Source: Acidobacteriaceae bacterium (GTDB taxonomy: Bacteria; Acidobacteriota; Terriglobia; Terriglobales; Acidobacteriaceae). Taken from it: 6,744 bases of DNA. The notes beneath the pieces are model-generated. The model was given only the letters and a program-made list of their open reading frames with translations, had not been told where the DNA came from and ran no database searches. Where the stretch lies: contig PMWR01000533.1 of the NCBI GenBank assembly GCA_003166055.1, positions 26,869 through 33,612 of the forward strand, read 5' to 3'. Below, in pieces: positions 1 through 6,202 of this stretch. Each line of letters begins with the position of its first letter. Position 1 is the first letter of the stretch. The position numbers and the translations under genes are program-made.

Positions 1-1734
1 TTTTCCGCCGCCCAGACCAGCGCCCAAGCGCCAGCGAAGAACGTGATTCCCTCCGTCCCGTCCTACCTGGATGACCAGCCCGTCCGCGCAGCCCATGGCA
101 TGGTGGTCAGCGTCCACCATCTCGCCTCCGACGCCGGCCTCGATGTGTTGCGCGAAGGCGGCAATGCCGTTGACGCCGCCGTCGCCACCGGCTTTGCTCT
201 CGCCGTTGTCCATCCCGCGGCCGGCAACCTCGGCGGCGGCGGCTTCATGCTGCTGCGCACCCACGACGGCCACGCAACCTTCATCGACTACCGTGAGAAG
301 GCCCCGCTCGCCGCCACCGAAACCATGTATCAGGACGCCCACGGCAACGTCTTCCCCGCAGATAGCCCAGAATCATCCATCATCGGCTATCGCTCCATCG
401 CCACGCCCGGTTCTGTTGCCGGCATGGTTTATGCGGAGCGCAAATACGGCAAGCTGGGCCTGGCGCGCGTCATGGCGCCTGCGATTCAACTAGCCGAAAA
501 CGGCTTTGTCCTCACCGCCGAGGAAGCCCACGAGCTCACCGACCCATACCTCGCCAGATTCCCTGACTCCAAACGCATCTTCCAGCGCGACGGCAATCTC
601 TATAAGGAGGGCGAAACCTTCAAGCAGCCTGAGTTGGCCCGCACTCTCCAGCGCATCGCCGCCGATCCCGACGACTTCTATCACGGCAAAATCGCTCATG
701 AACTGGTCGACGAACTGCACAAGGGCGGCGCGCTGCTTACTCTCGAAGACCTGGCCCAATTCACCGTAGTCGAGCGCGCTCCCGTCACTGGCTCCTTCCA
801 CAACTACACGGTGATCAGTGCTCCTCCGCCATCCTCAGGCGGCATCGTCCTGATCAGCGCCCTCAACATCCTTGAAAGCTACGACCTGGCCAAGCTCGGC
901 GATCGCACCCCGGCTTCCATCCACTTCATCACCGAAGCCTACCGCCGCGCCTACATGGACCGGTCCGACTACCTCGGCGACCCCGATTACAACCCCATCC
1001 CCGTTGCCCAGCTCACGTCAAAAAAATACGCCGAAGCGTGGCGCGCCGGCATCGATCCCAACCTGGCCACGCCCAGCGCATCCCTCGTCCGCCCCGCCGG
1101 ATTTCTGCCGCCCGCTCCCAAAACACCCGGCCAATATCACCACGAATCCGACCAAACCACCCACTATTCCGTAGTCGACAGCGAGGGCAACGCCGTCTCG
1201 GTGACCACCACGCTCAACAACAGCTTCGGGTCCCACGTAACCGCCGGCTCGCTCGGCTTTCTGCTCAACGACGAAATGGACGACTTCGCCTCCAAGATGG
1301 GTGTTCCCAATATGTTCGGCCTGATTCAGGGGCCAGCCAACGCCATCGCCCCGGGAAAGCGCCCGCTCAGCTCCATGACCCCGACCATCGTGCTTGAGGA
1401 CGGCAAACTTCGCTTCGTCCTCGGCTCGCCCGGAGGCGCGCGCATCATTACTACCGTCGCCAACATTTTTCTCTCGGCGGCTGAAGGCGGCCTGAACATC
1501 CAGCAAGCCGTCGATGCTCCGCGCTTCCATCACCAGTACCAACCCGACAAGCTCTATCTCGAACCTGGCTTCACGCCTGAAACCGTTGCCGCCCTCCAGG
1601 CCCGCGGATACACCCTCAGCATCTCTGAGCGCCACTGGTCCAACGGGGAGTGCATCGCCGTCGACCCCAAAACCGGTGAACTCTCCGCAGGCCAGGATCA
1701 ACGCAGCCACTATGGCAAGGCGGCAGGTTATTGA
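1..1734 (+). CDS. ggt: Gamma-glutamyltransferase (gamma-glutamyl transpeptidase/hydrolase), 5'-partial
   Basis: This N-terminal nucleophile hydrolase removes or transfers the gamma-glutamyl group of glutathione and related compounds, normally in the periplasm. The frame is open from base 1, and the 14 codons before the GTG at 43 read like the end of a signal peptide plus linker (FSAAQTSAQAPAKN), so the true start probably lies left of the window. Counting the GTG codon as residue 1, the TTHYS motif at 372-376 marks the self-cleavage site, with Thr372 as nucleophile. That gives a small subunit of 192 residues, the usual size. Other expected residues by alignment from memory to E. coli GGT are Arg84 (DYREKAP), Thr390 and Asn392 (TLN), Glu411 and Asp414 (EMDDF), Ser443-Ser444 (PLSSM) and Gly464-Gly465 (SPGG). 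Glu411 replaces the Gln of E. coli, as in eukaryotic enzymes. The lid-loop segment after EMDDF is retained (about 415-440). The end, GKAAGY, is typical of the family. Identification is firm; the substrate is not known. Confidence 0.96.
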   Translation, partial: FSAAQTSAQAPAKNVIPSVPSYLDDQPVRAAHGMVVSVHHLASDAGLDVLREGGNAVDAAVATGFALAVVHPAAGNLGGGGFMLLRTHDGHATFIDYREKAPLAATETMYQDAHGNVFPADSPESSIIGYRSIATPGSVAGMVYAERKYGKLGLARVMAPAIQLAENGFVLTAEEAHELTDPYLARFPDSKRIFQRDGNLYKEGETFKQPELARTLQRIAADPDDFYHGKIAHELVDELHKGGALLTLEDLAQFTVVERAPVTGSFHNYTVISAPPPSSGGIVLISALNILESYDLAKLGDRTPASIHFITEAYRRAYMDRSDYLGDPDYNPIPVAQLTSKKYAEAWRAGIDPNLATPSASLVRPAGFLPPAPKTPGQYHHESDQTTHYSVVDSEGNAVSVTTTLNNSFGSHVTAGSLGFLLNDEMDDFASKMGVPNMFGLIQGPANAIAPGKRPLSSMTPTIVLEDGKLRFVLGSPGGARIITTVANIFLSAAEGGLNIQQAVDAPRFHHQYQPDKLYLEPGFTPETVAALQARGYTLSISERHWSNGECIAVDPKTGELSAGQDQRSHYGKAAGY

Positions 1735-1755
1735 TTGAGCGGGAAAAGTCCGCTG

Positions 1756-1842
1756 TCCTGACTCTTTTGCAATTTTTGGGTATTGACCACATCTGCACAG
1801 ACAACCTTTTAGAAATTCCCGCATCTCACCTTTTGTACGGGC
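1756..1842 (-). pseudogene. Possible remnant of a [2Fe-2S] subunit of a molybdenum hydroxylase
   Basis: Read on the minus strand, this segment contains EFLKGCLCRCGQYPKI. It resembles the second iron-sulfur motif of the small subunit of xanthine dehydrogenase/isoquinoline oxidoreductase-type enzymes, where GN-[LI]-CRC-x-x-Y-x-x-I is typical. Only about 27 codons resemble the family. In this frame the upstream side meets a stop just before 1869 (TGA), and the downstream side runs into antisense of the ggt gene. No CxxxxCGxC-type first cluster is visible nearby. It could be a decayed gene end, or a chance match, since Cys/Arg-rich words arise easily. The call rests on one short motif. Confidence 0.25.
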
Positions 1843-2017
1843 AGATTCTTGTGCCCATACCTGGAGCACCAGGGACAGATTCGGAAAATGCTTTTCAGTT
1901 CTGCCTCATCGAGTTCCAGCGTTCGCTTACCTCGCAGGCCGTCTGAGCACCCCTCCGGGTGGGTTGGCCACGAGAGTTTGCTGCAATAGAGTGCAACGAT
2001 CCCCAGTCGTGCATCAT

Positions 2018-2061
2018 CGGCGATGCAAGCCTGTACTCCCTAGGGCAGGCTTGCATCGCCG
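2018..2061. repeat. Perfect 16-bp inverted repeat with 12-base loop
   Basis: The arms CGGCGATGCAAGCCTG (2018-2033) and CAGGCTTGCATCGCCG (2046-2061) are exact reverse complements. The loop between them, TACTCCCTAGGG, itself contains the palindrome CCCTAGGG. No T-run follows on either strand, so it is not a standard rho-independent terminator. It lies 283 bases after the ggt stop and 156 bases before the next start. A smaller competing hairpin, GCATC/GATGC (2011-2026), overlaps the left arm. It could be a structured RNA element, a REP-like repeat or a protein site; the sequence alone does not decide. Confidence 0.8.
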
Positions 2062-2217
2062 CTAATCCTGACCCCCCTCCAGCAGACACACTTCGGACCC
2101 TCCCCGGGATTCCTCTACGTCACCGCTGGAGCTGCCGTAAACTATTCAAAAGATGAGACAATGGGATTAGCTACCGATTTACCGTGCCGGTGAATGCGGA
2201 GTGGAGACCTCTTGACC

Positions 2218-3069
2218 ATGCTGCGAGTCCTCTCAACGCATCTGTTCCGGAACCAGCGCCTGCACTCCGCGCAGTTGGATTTGGCTGCCCGTTCCGGCGC
2301 CCAGGCCGTCGAGCTTTTTGCGGCGCGCCACCACTTCGACTACACCAGCCGGGACCATATCGTCGAATTGGCCGCCTTTTTCCGCTCCAATCCCCTGGAA
2401 GCCTGGTCCATGCACGCCCCGCTCTATCCCGACCGCGAAATGGGCCGCGCCGGGGCGCCCGCGGTCAACCTGCTCCACCCCGAAAAAGCGCGCCGCATCG
2501 ACGCCATGGACGAAATCAAGCGCGCTCTCGAAGCCGCCGAGTCCATCCCCTTCCGCAACCTCGTTGTCCACCTCGGTGAGCGTGAAGACGGATGGTCGCC
2601 CCGCACCATCGAGTACGCGCTCTCTGCCCTCGAACACCTCGGCGCCTTCGCCCATCCGCTCGGCGTGCGCCTGCTCGTCGAAAACCTGCTCAGCGAAGCC
2701 ACAACCCCCGGCCACCTGGTCGAAATCCTCCGCATCGGCCACCTGAATTCCGTCGGTGTCTGTCTCGATCTCGGCCATGCCCACATCTCAGTTGGCGTCG
2801 CCGAGGCCATCTCGACCCTCAACACCCGCATCGCTTCTATTCATGTTCATGACAACCATGGTGAGAAAGACGAGCACCTCTGGCCCGGCGACGGCTCCAT
2901 CGATTGGCCCTCAACCGTCCAAGCCCTCAAGGCCCTCCCGGAGATTCCCGCGATTGTCCTCGAACCCCATCAATCCCTGAGCGAATGCGCCGCGCCGGAG
3001 TTCTGCGCTCGCATCGAACAGTCCTTCGCACTCTTCAATCCACCGGCTTCGCCGACCCCCGGGGCATGA
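2218..3069 (+). CDS. Sugar phosphate isomerase/epimerase family TIM-barrel protein (AP endonuclease 2-like fold)
   Basis: The 283-residue protein fits the xylose isomerase-like TIM-barrel family, whose members bind a divalent metal and isomerise or epimerise sugars or related polyols; the exact substrate cannot be read here. Beta strands with polar ends appear in the usual order: RVLSTHL (3-9), VELFAARHH (31-39), WSMHAPL (63-69), LVVHLGE (115-121), LLVENL (152-157), VCLDLGHAH (181-189), IHVHDNHG (208-215) and IVLEPH (246-251). Candidate metal or catalytic residues are His118, Glu155, Asp184, His187, His209, Asp212 and Glu249. I chose the ATG at 2218 because the first barrel strand begins there and GGAG lies 11 bases upstream (2203-2206). 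An in-frame ATG at 2194 would add eight residues (MRSGDLLT) without a visible ribosome binding site. The last codons (PPASPTPGA) and the TGA fall inside repeat copy 1, so the original C-terminus may have been different. It is convergent with the S53 peptidase gene. Confidence 0.88.
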   Translation: MLRVLSTHLFRNQRLHSAQLDLAARSGAQAVELFAARHHFDYTSRDHIVELAAFFRSNPLEAWSMHAPLYPDREMGRAGAPAVNLLHPEKARRIDAMDEIKRALEAAESIPFRNLVVHLGEREDGWSPRTIEYALSALEHLGAFAHPLGVRLLVENLLSEATTPGHLVEILRIGHLNSVGVCLDLGHAHISVGVAEAISTLNTRIASIHVHDNHGEKDEHLWPGDGSIDWPSTVQALKALPEIPAIVLEPHQSLSECAAPEFCARIEQSFALFNPPASPTPGA

Positions 3070-3151
3070 AACCGCGGGTGCCCCATCCATCGAGCGTTTT
3101 TTGCTCGATGGGTGGGAAACCTCAAAGCCCAACCATCGGCCCCCGGGCCTT
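3040..3151. repeat. Dispersed hairpin repeat, copy 1
   Basis: This copy matches 6601-6715 in the same orientation. The blocks identical in both are CCACCGGCTTCGCCGACCC (3040-3058), GGGTGCCCCATCCATCG (3076-3092), CGATGGGTGGGA (3106-3117), AAAGCCCAACCATC (3124-3137) and GGGCCTT (3145-3151). The core is a 14-bp stem, CCCATCCATCGAGC (3082-3095) with GCTCGATGGGTGGG (3103-3116). It has one T-G (wobble) pair and a 7-base GTTTTTT loop. It sits between two convergent genes, overlaps the 3' end of the left one and ends 47 bases short of the stop of the right one. It may block read-through or protect mRNA ends from both sides as REP elements do, but no T-tract follows the stem. No transposase gene or clear target duplication is visible. 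Confidence 0.9.
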
Positions 3152-3198
3152 CCATGCCGTTCCTTATCGGCGCGTTCCGTTCCCCCAACCAAATCCAG

Positions 3199-5430
3199 CT
3201 ATGGGAAGACCGCTCTCACCGGCGGGTCGCATGGCAGTGGCGGAAAACCCAGGCGCCAACCGCAGCCCTGGCGCACTCGTACCTCCAAAGCAACCTGCCC
3301 CGTCGCGGTTACTCCATCCCCGCTGGCGGTCACCGTGATCGGGGCCGTCCCCACTCTCGCAAACACAGAAGTCCCAAACCTCAGCGTTACCTGATTCGTG
3401 CTCACGCCGTCGACCGGTACAACCGGGTTGGCCGACCACACCGCCGTCACCCCGGCGGGCAGCCCGCTCACGTGCAAGCTGATCGGCCCATTGAAAGATC
3501 CGCCCGTCCCCACCGACCAACTCATCGCGGCGATCGCTCCCCTCACCACCGCAACCGACGCCAGCGACGACGTCAGCGTCAGCACTGGCGCGACAGCTTG
3601 AGATCCCCCACCCGCCTGTGCGCTCCATGCGTTCACCAACAGCGCGCCATCCACTGACCCCAGGCCCGTCGCCAGGTTGTAGTCGCCGCCGCTTGCCGTG
3701 AACCCAGCCACCCCCGGCACGCTGTTGTTTCCCGACGACGTCGCATGAAAGGGATTCTGTCCCGCATTAGCCAGCGGATAAAGCCCCGCATTCGCGTTTC
3801 CCTGCCCATTGCCCCCTTCAGTCTCGACAATCAGCGCCATCACCCCGGCAAACGAAGGCGACGCGGCCGACGTCCCCGAAATCACCCAGTACGACCCGTT
3901 CTCGCAGATGATGTACCCGTCATGGTCGGCCGCCGATAACGCCACATCCGGAACCATCCGCATGCCCTCTCCAGTCCCGCTTACCCCCTTTTGCCATGTC
4001 GGCTCCGCGTAAACCACGCTGACTCCACCCCCTGAAGCCCACAGCCCCGTCCCGCCGTTTAACGCGCTCTCATTCCAAACCTCTTCCGGAATGTAGCTCA
4101 GCGCCGATTCATAACTCGATGAGTTAGACGGGGACCAATACTGCAAATAATCTGGCCCCTCGGTGAATTCCGTTCCGCCCACGCACGTTGAATACGGTGA
4201 GCTGCACAACCCATTCACCGCCGCGCCTGATCCCAATGAATCCGATCCTGTGTTGCACCCCGCCGCGCCGGCGTCGCCCGCGGCCACAAACACGCTCATC
4301 CCCTGGCTCACCGCCTGTTCCCACAGGCTGTTGTAGAAAGCCAGTTCAGCCGTTCCCATGTCCTGCTCGCAGTTACCATAGCTCGTGCTCATCACCTGCG
4401 CCGTCGCGTGGTTCACAATGTACGCGGCCGACAGATCCACCCCGTCCGTCGTCGCTGTCGACGCCTCCACAACCAGGTTCACCGTAGCCGCCGGCGCAAC
4501 CGCCCCGCTCCACTCCACGTCCAGTGTCGACTCGTCCTGATCGCCCGCAACCAACCCAGGATTCGTCCCCGGAATAACCACTTGAGGGTTGTTCGCTGTC
4601 AGTCCTGAAATCGTCCGAAACGCCGCGACATCTCCCACGTCAATGTCGCTTCGCCCGGCAATCGCAATCGATGTCCCCGTCCCCGTCGTCCCGGCCGCAT
4701 ACAGCGGATTCAGGTCGTAGATGGTCGCGAAATCCGCTGGAAAAAGATAGTGCGTGGCCCCGCTCGAATACTCCGGTCGCACCCCCATCGCCTCCCGCGT
4801 CTTGACCTGGGAAACCCGGCGAAAATCGTGCAGCGAAACCACCCCGCCTATGACCCCCGCAAGCGCCGCCGGAATCTGCGGATTCTGCGCGTTGGCGATG
4901 TGCTCCATTCCGTTCACTTTGTAACGGTCGATCCCAGTATGAAACGCCTCGTCAACCTCGCCCGCCGTCCCAGAAAACAGAATCAGCCGGTTGCTCGCCG
5001 CAATTTCGTCCACCTTGAATCCGTAACCCTCAAGCCATGCAACAACCTGCGCAATGTCGCTTCCGCTCGCCCCAAACCGCGCGCCAAACTCCGCCGGCGT
5101 CAGCCACTGATGAAACACCGGCGAATGCGCATCATGCTGCGCCTCCACCAGCGCATCCAAATCCGCCTGCCGCTCCGGTGAGGACTTCAGCAACAGCGCC
5201 ATCCTGTCGAGCGGCGTATCGGGCTCGACCACTCCCTCGTCAAACTCCCCCCTCGCCAGCGGATGCACATTTCCTGCCAGCGTGACCAGTTGAGGCTGAT
5301 TTGCCTGTTCTAATGTTCGGCCCGGTTCCGCAACGCGATTCACCGGCGCATGCCAAAACGCCGCCCAAAGCAACCATCCCCATAGCATGGCAGGGAAAAC
5401 CAGGATACGAAGCCTGAGCAGAAACGCCAT
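3199..5430 (-). CDS. Secreted S53 (sedolisin/kumamolisin-type) serine-carboxyl peptidase with Ig-like C-terminal domain
   Basis: This 743-residue endopeptidase precursor belongs to a family that is usually active at acid pH. Residues 1-29 look like a signal peptide: Arg6 and Arg8 precede a hydrophobic stretch, with possible cleavage near AFWHA. Residues about 42-205 are the Pro-kumamolisin activation domain, removed by self-processing. The catalytic domain runs from about 215 to 604. Its triad is Glu300 and Asp304 in DESTLDVEW and Ser521 in SGTSAASP. Asp386 in AAGDAG is the oxyanion Asp that distinguishes S53 from subtilisins. Asp583 and the GLGSVDG loop (589-595) fit the family's calcium site. 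Residues about 612-718 form an Ig-like beta domain (SGLPAGVTAVWSANP at 655-669), common in acidobacterial exported proteins. A further tail, 719-743, carries Cys723 and Cys734. The start has AAAGG six bases upstream of the ATG. No neighbour is co-transcribed downstream. Upstream lie two BlaI/MecI-like palindromes. Family assignment is firm; the natural substrate is unknown. Confidence 0.95.
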   Translation of the reverse strand: MAFLLRLRILVFPAMLWGWLLWAAFWHAPVNRVAEPGRTLEQANQPQLVTLAGNVHPLARGEFDEGVVEPDTPLDRMALLLKSSPERQADLDALVEAQHDAHSPVFHQWLTPAEFGARFGASGSDIAQVVAWLEGYGFKVDEIAASNRLILFSGTAGEVDEAFHTGIDRYKVNGMEHIANAQNPQIPAALAGVIGGVVSLHDFRRVSQVKTREAMGVRPEYSSGATHYLFPADFATIYDLNPLYAAGTTGTGTSIAIAGRSDIDVGDVAAFRTISGLTANNPQVVIPGTNPGLVAGDQDESTLDVEWSGAVAPAATVNLVVEASTATTDGVDLSAAYIVNHATAQVMSTSYGNCEQDMGTAELAFYNSLWEQAVSQGMSVFVAAGDAGAAGCNTGSDSLGSGAAVNGLCSSPYSTCVGGTEFTEGPDYLQYWSPSNSSSYESALSYIPEEVWNESALNGGTGLWASGGGVSVVYAEPTWQKGVSGTGEGMRMVPDVALSAADHDGYIICENGSYWVISGTSAASPSFAGVMALIVETEGGNGQGNANAGLYPLANAGQNPFHATSSGNNSVPGVAGFTASGGDYNLATGLGSVDGALLVNAWSAQAGGGSQAVAPVLTLTSSLASVAVVRGAIAAMSWSVGTGGSFNGPISLHVSGLPAGVTAVWSANPVVPVDGVSTNQVTLRFGTSVFARVGTAPITVTASGDGVTATGQVALEVRVRQGCGWRLGFPPLPCDPPVRAVFP

Positions 5431-5584
5431 CCAAGGCCTTTCGAGACGCGGAAGTACGCCCGAGAGCCGGGACTAGCGATCCCGATTCTTAGCGTCTTCT
5501 CATCCATCGGCCCAGGGGGTCAAATCAGGAGAGGAACAACCCATTTTGTTAAAGGAATGGACTTACCAAGGTACTTTGAAAATC

Positions 5585-5590
5585 TATATA
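5585..5590 (-). promoter_or_regulatory. Possible -10 element for the S53 peptidase gene
   Basis: The minus strand reads GCATATATAGATT, an AT-rich island in GC-rich surroundings and a plausible sigma-70 -10 region. A start here would give a leader of about 150 bases before the ATG at 5430. At the usual spacing the -35 position falls at about 5607-5613 and does not resemble TTGACA. It directly abuts the operator-like palindrome at 5613-5626, which fits a repressor- or factor-controlled promoter. Confidence 0.3.
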
Positions 5591-5612
5591 TGCGTAGGCG
5601 CTCTTTGTACTG

Positions 5613-5626
5613 GTACTACAGTTGTA
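5613..5626. promoter_or_regulatory. BlaI/MecI-type operator-like site, proximal
   Basis: The sequence is GTACTACAGTTGTA, followed by CTT. It contains TACA-GT-TGTA and matches the TACTACAnnTGTA core known for MecI/BlaI repressors (and the TACAnnTGTA core of CopY). It is the exact reverse complement of 5734-5747. A second TTGTACT word (5605-5611) precedes it, repeating the one at 5622-5628. It lies where the -35 region of the peptidase promoter is expected. No BlaI/MecI-family gene is in this window, so the regulator is inferred. Confidence 0.5.
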
Positions 5627-5733
5627 CTTCGGAGATTCCGGAGGGCGTAGGGCGTTTTAACCCCCTGAAAGAGAGCAAACTAATGCGGCCTTCAGGCCCG
5701 GGCATTTGCGGGGTTTCCTGCAATTGAGCCAAA

Positions 5734-5747
5734 TACAACTGTAGTAC
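5734..5747. promoter_or_regulatory. BlaI/MecI-type operator-like site, distal
   Basis: TACAACTGTAGTAC is a perfect inverted copy of 5613-5626, with the two sites 121 bases apart start to start. It contains TACA-AC-TGTAGTA, the mirror form of the MecI/BlaI operator core. The paired spacing would suit two repressor dimers on one regulatory region. An alternative is that the two sites are terminal repeats of a 135-bp miniature element, but the match ends at 14 bases and no flanking duplication is visible. Confidence 0.45.
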
Positions 5748-5841
5748 AAGACTCCAGCCGACCGCCTTAGCCCGAAATCGGCGAATATGCGCTCAGTGCC
5801 CGCGATCGCCGCCACTCCTCGATCAACTTCGCAATTTGCCG

Positions 5842-5872
5842 CAGCCGCCGCTGTCTCGCATTGCGGCGGCTG
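5842..5872. repeat. GC-rich hairpin downstream of the small-gene pair
   Basis: CAGCCGCCGC (5842-5851) pairs perfectly with GCGGCGGCTG (5863-5872) around an 11-base loop. It lies 67 bases past the stop of the minus-strand gene 5939-6100, so it could end that transcript. No T-run follows on the minus strand, so it would not be a standard intrinsic terminator. Confidence 0.45.
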
Positions 5873-5938
5873 TGAGCCTGTCCCTGTATAAACGATGTGG
5901 GGTGCTGACGGGTCGCGAAACTCACGCGCAACGGCGCT

Positions 5939-6100
5939 CTAGTGGAAGACTCCCAGAAGCCAGCAAATCAGCAGGATCACCAGAATGGTGCCGAGCCCTA
6001 TGCCCGCGCCGCCGCCTGCGCCCCACCGGCCGTAGCCGTAGTACCCGCCCCCGCCGCCGAATACCAGAACCAAAACCACAATCAGAATGATCAGCCCCAT
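5939..6100 (-). CDS. Small glycine-rich two-helix membrane protein (DUF3309-like architecture)
   Basis: This 53-residue peptide has a hydrophobic segment at residues 2-14 (GLIILIVVLVLVF), then a flexible stretch of glycine with YYGYGRWG (15-34), then a second hydrophobic segment at 35-52 (IGLGTILVILLICWLLGV). It ends FH. The layout of two short membrane helices around a Gly/Tyr/Trp-rich loop is like the small DUF3309 family, whose function is unknown; I infer an inner-membrane location. The start is well supported: GGAG lies seven bases upstream of the ATG, within GAAGGAGATATGAG. The codons are GC-rich like those of the neighbours. It follows the gene at 6203-6403 on the same strand after a 102-base gap and may share its transcript. 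A GC-rich hairpin (5842-5872) lies beyond its stop. Confidence 0.75.
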   Translation of the reverse strand: MGLIILIVVLVLVFGGGGGYYGYGRWGAGGGAGIGLGTILVILLICWLLGVFH

Positions 6101-6202
6101 CTCATATCTCCTTCACTCCGGGTTGCAATGCTTGGGTTATGCCGCTGAGAGAATCGCGCCGCCCGCTATTCGCTCGCCGAAATCCATTGAGAGCACGCCG
6201 CT

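Larger units (their letters stand above)
1735..2217. other. Gene-free stretch between the ggt gene and the TIM-barrel gene
   Basis: This 483-base stretch has no convincing intact gene and is visibly less GC-rich than its flanks just after the ggt stop (about 1740-1920). It holds a possible minus-strand remnant of an iron-sulfur protein (about 1756-1842) and a perfect 16-bp inverted repeat (2018-2061). Short open frames on both strands (for example 1731-1946 plus, 1959-2156 plus, 1895-2089 minus) lack a recognisable ribosome binding site and family motifs, and I do not call them genes. The promoter of the gene at 2218 should lie here, but I cannot pick convincing -35/-10 boxes. Confidence 0.6.
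5431..5938. other. Upstream region of the S53 peptidase gene, without a confirmed gene
   Basis: This 508-base region separates the peptidase start from the stop of the small membrane-protein gene. It contains a possible minus-strand -10 box (5585-5590), two BlaI/MecI-like palindromes (5613-5626 and 5734-5747) and a 10-bp GC-rich hairpin (5842-5872). A minus-strand frame ending at the TAA at 5767-5769 reads through a basic, helix-like stretch (RRLRQIAKLIEEWRRSRAL). It has no ATG or ribosome binding site, so I do not call it a gene. Possible leader peptides of about 14 codons also exist (for example 5500-5544 minus) but have no support. Confidence 0.55.

Noticed and set aside
43..45. GTG at 43 as the true start of ggt
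   Set aside because: The frame is open upstream to the window edge with signal-peptide-like linker residues, no ribosome binding site precedes the GTG, and this family is normally exported.
1018..1869. Long minus-strand open frame of 283 codons
   Set aside because: Most of it is antisense to the well-supported ggt gene and is low-complexity Gly/Ala/Val, as expected from a GC-rich shadow frame. Only the short part beyond ggt is discussed as a possible remnant.
1731..1946. Plus-strand frame of 71 codons overlapping the ggt stop
   Set aside because: It starts at a non-ATG codon, has no ribosome binding site and no recognisable family pattern. The overlap with ggt alone is weak support.
2161..2193. 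Tiny frame (MGLATDLPCR) whose stop abuts the ATG at 2194, possible leader peptide
   Set aside because: There is no ribosome binding site and no attenuator-type codon run, and the 2194 ATG itself is less likely than 2218 to be the gene start.
2233..2784. Minus-strand frame of 183 codons opposite the TIM-barrel gene
   Set aside because: It is a shadow of a gene with clear family motifs; it shows no motif or ribosome binding site of its own.
3082..3116. Standard rho-independent terminator between the convergent genes
   Set aside because: The T-run is in the loop and none follows the stem on either strand. The sequence is better described as part of a dispersed repeat, though it might still affect transcript ends.
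3112..3657. Plus-strand frame of 181 codons opposite the 3' end of the peptidase gene
   Set aside because: The translation is Arg/His/Pro-rich, typical of a complementary frame of GC-rich coding DNA, and overlaps the peptidase coding sequence.
5613..5747. Miniature transposable element with 14-bp terminal inverted repeats
   Set aside because: The match ends exactly at 14 bases, no target duplication flanks it, and each arm is itself a TACAnnTGTA palindrome near a promoter. Operators explain it better.
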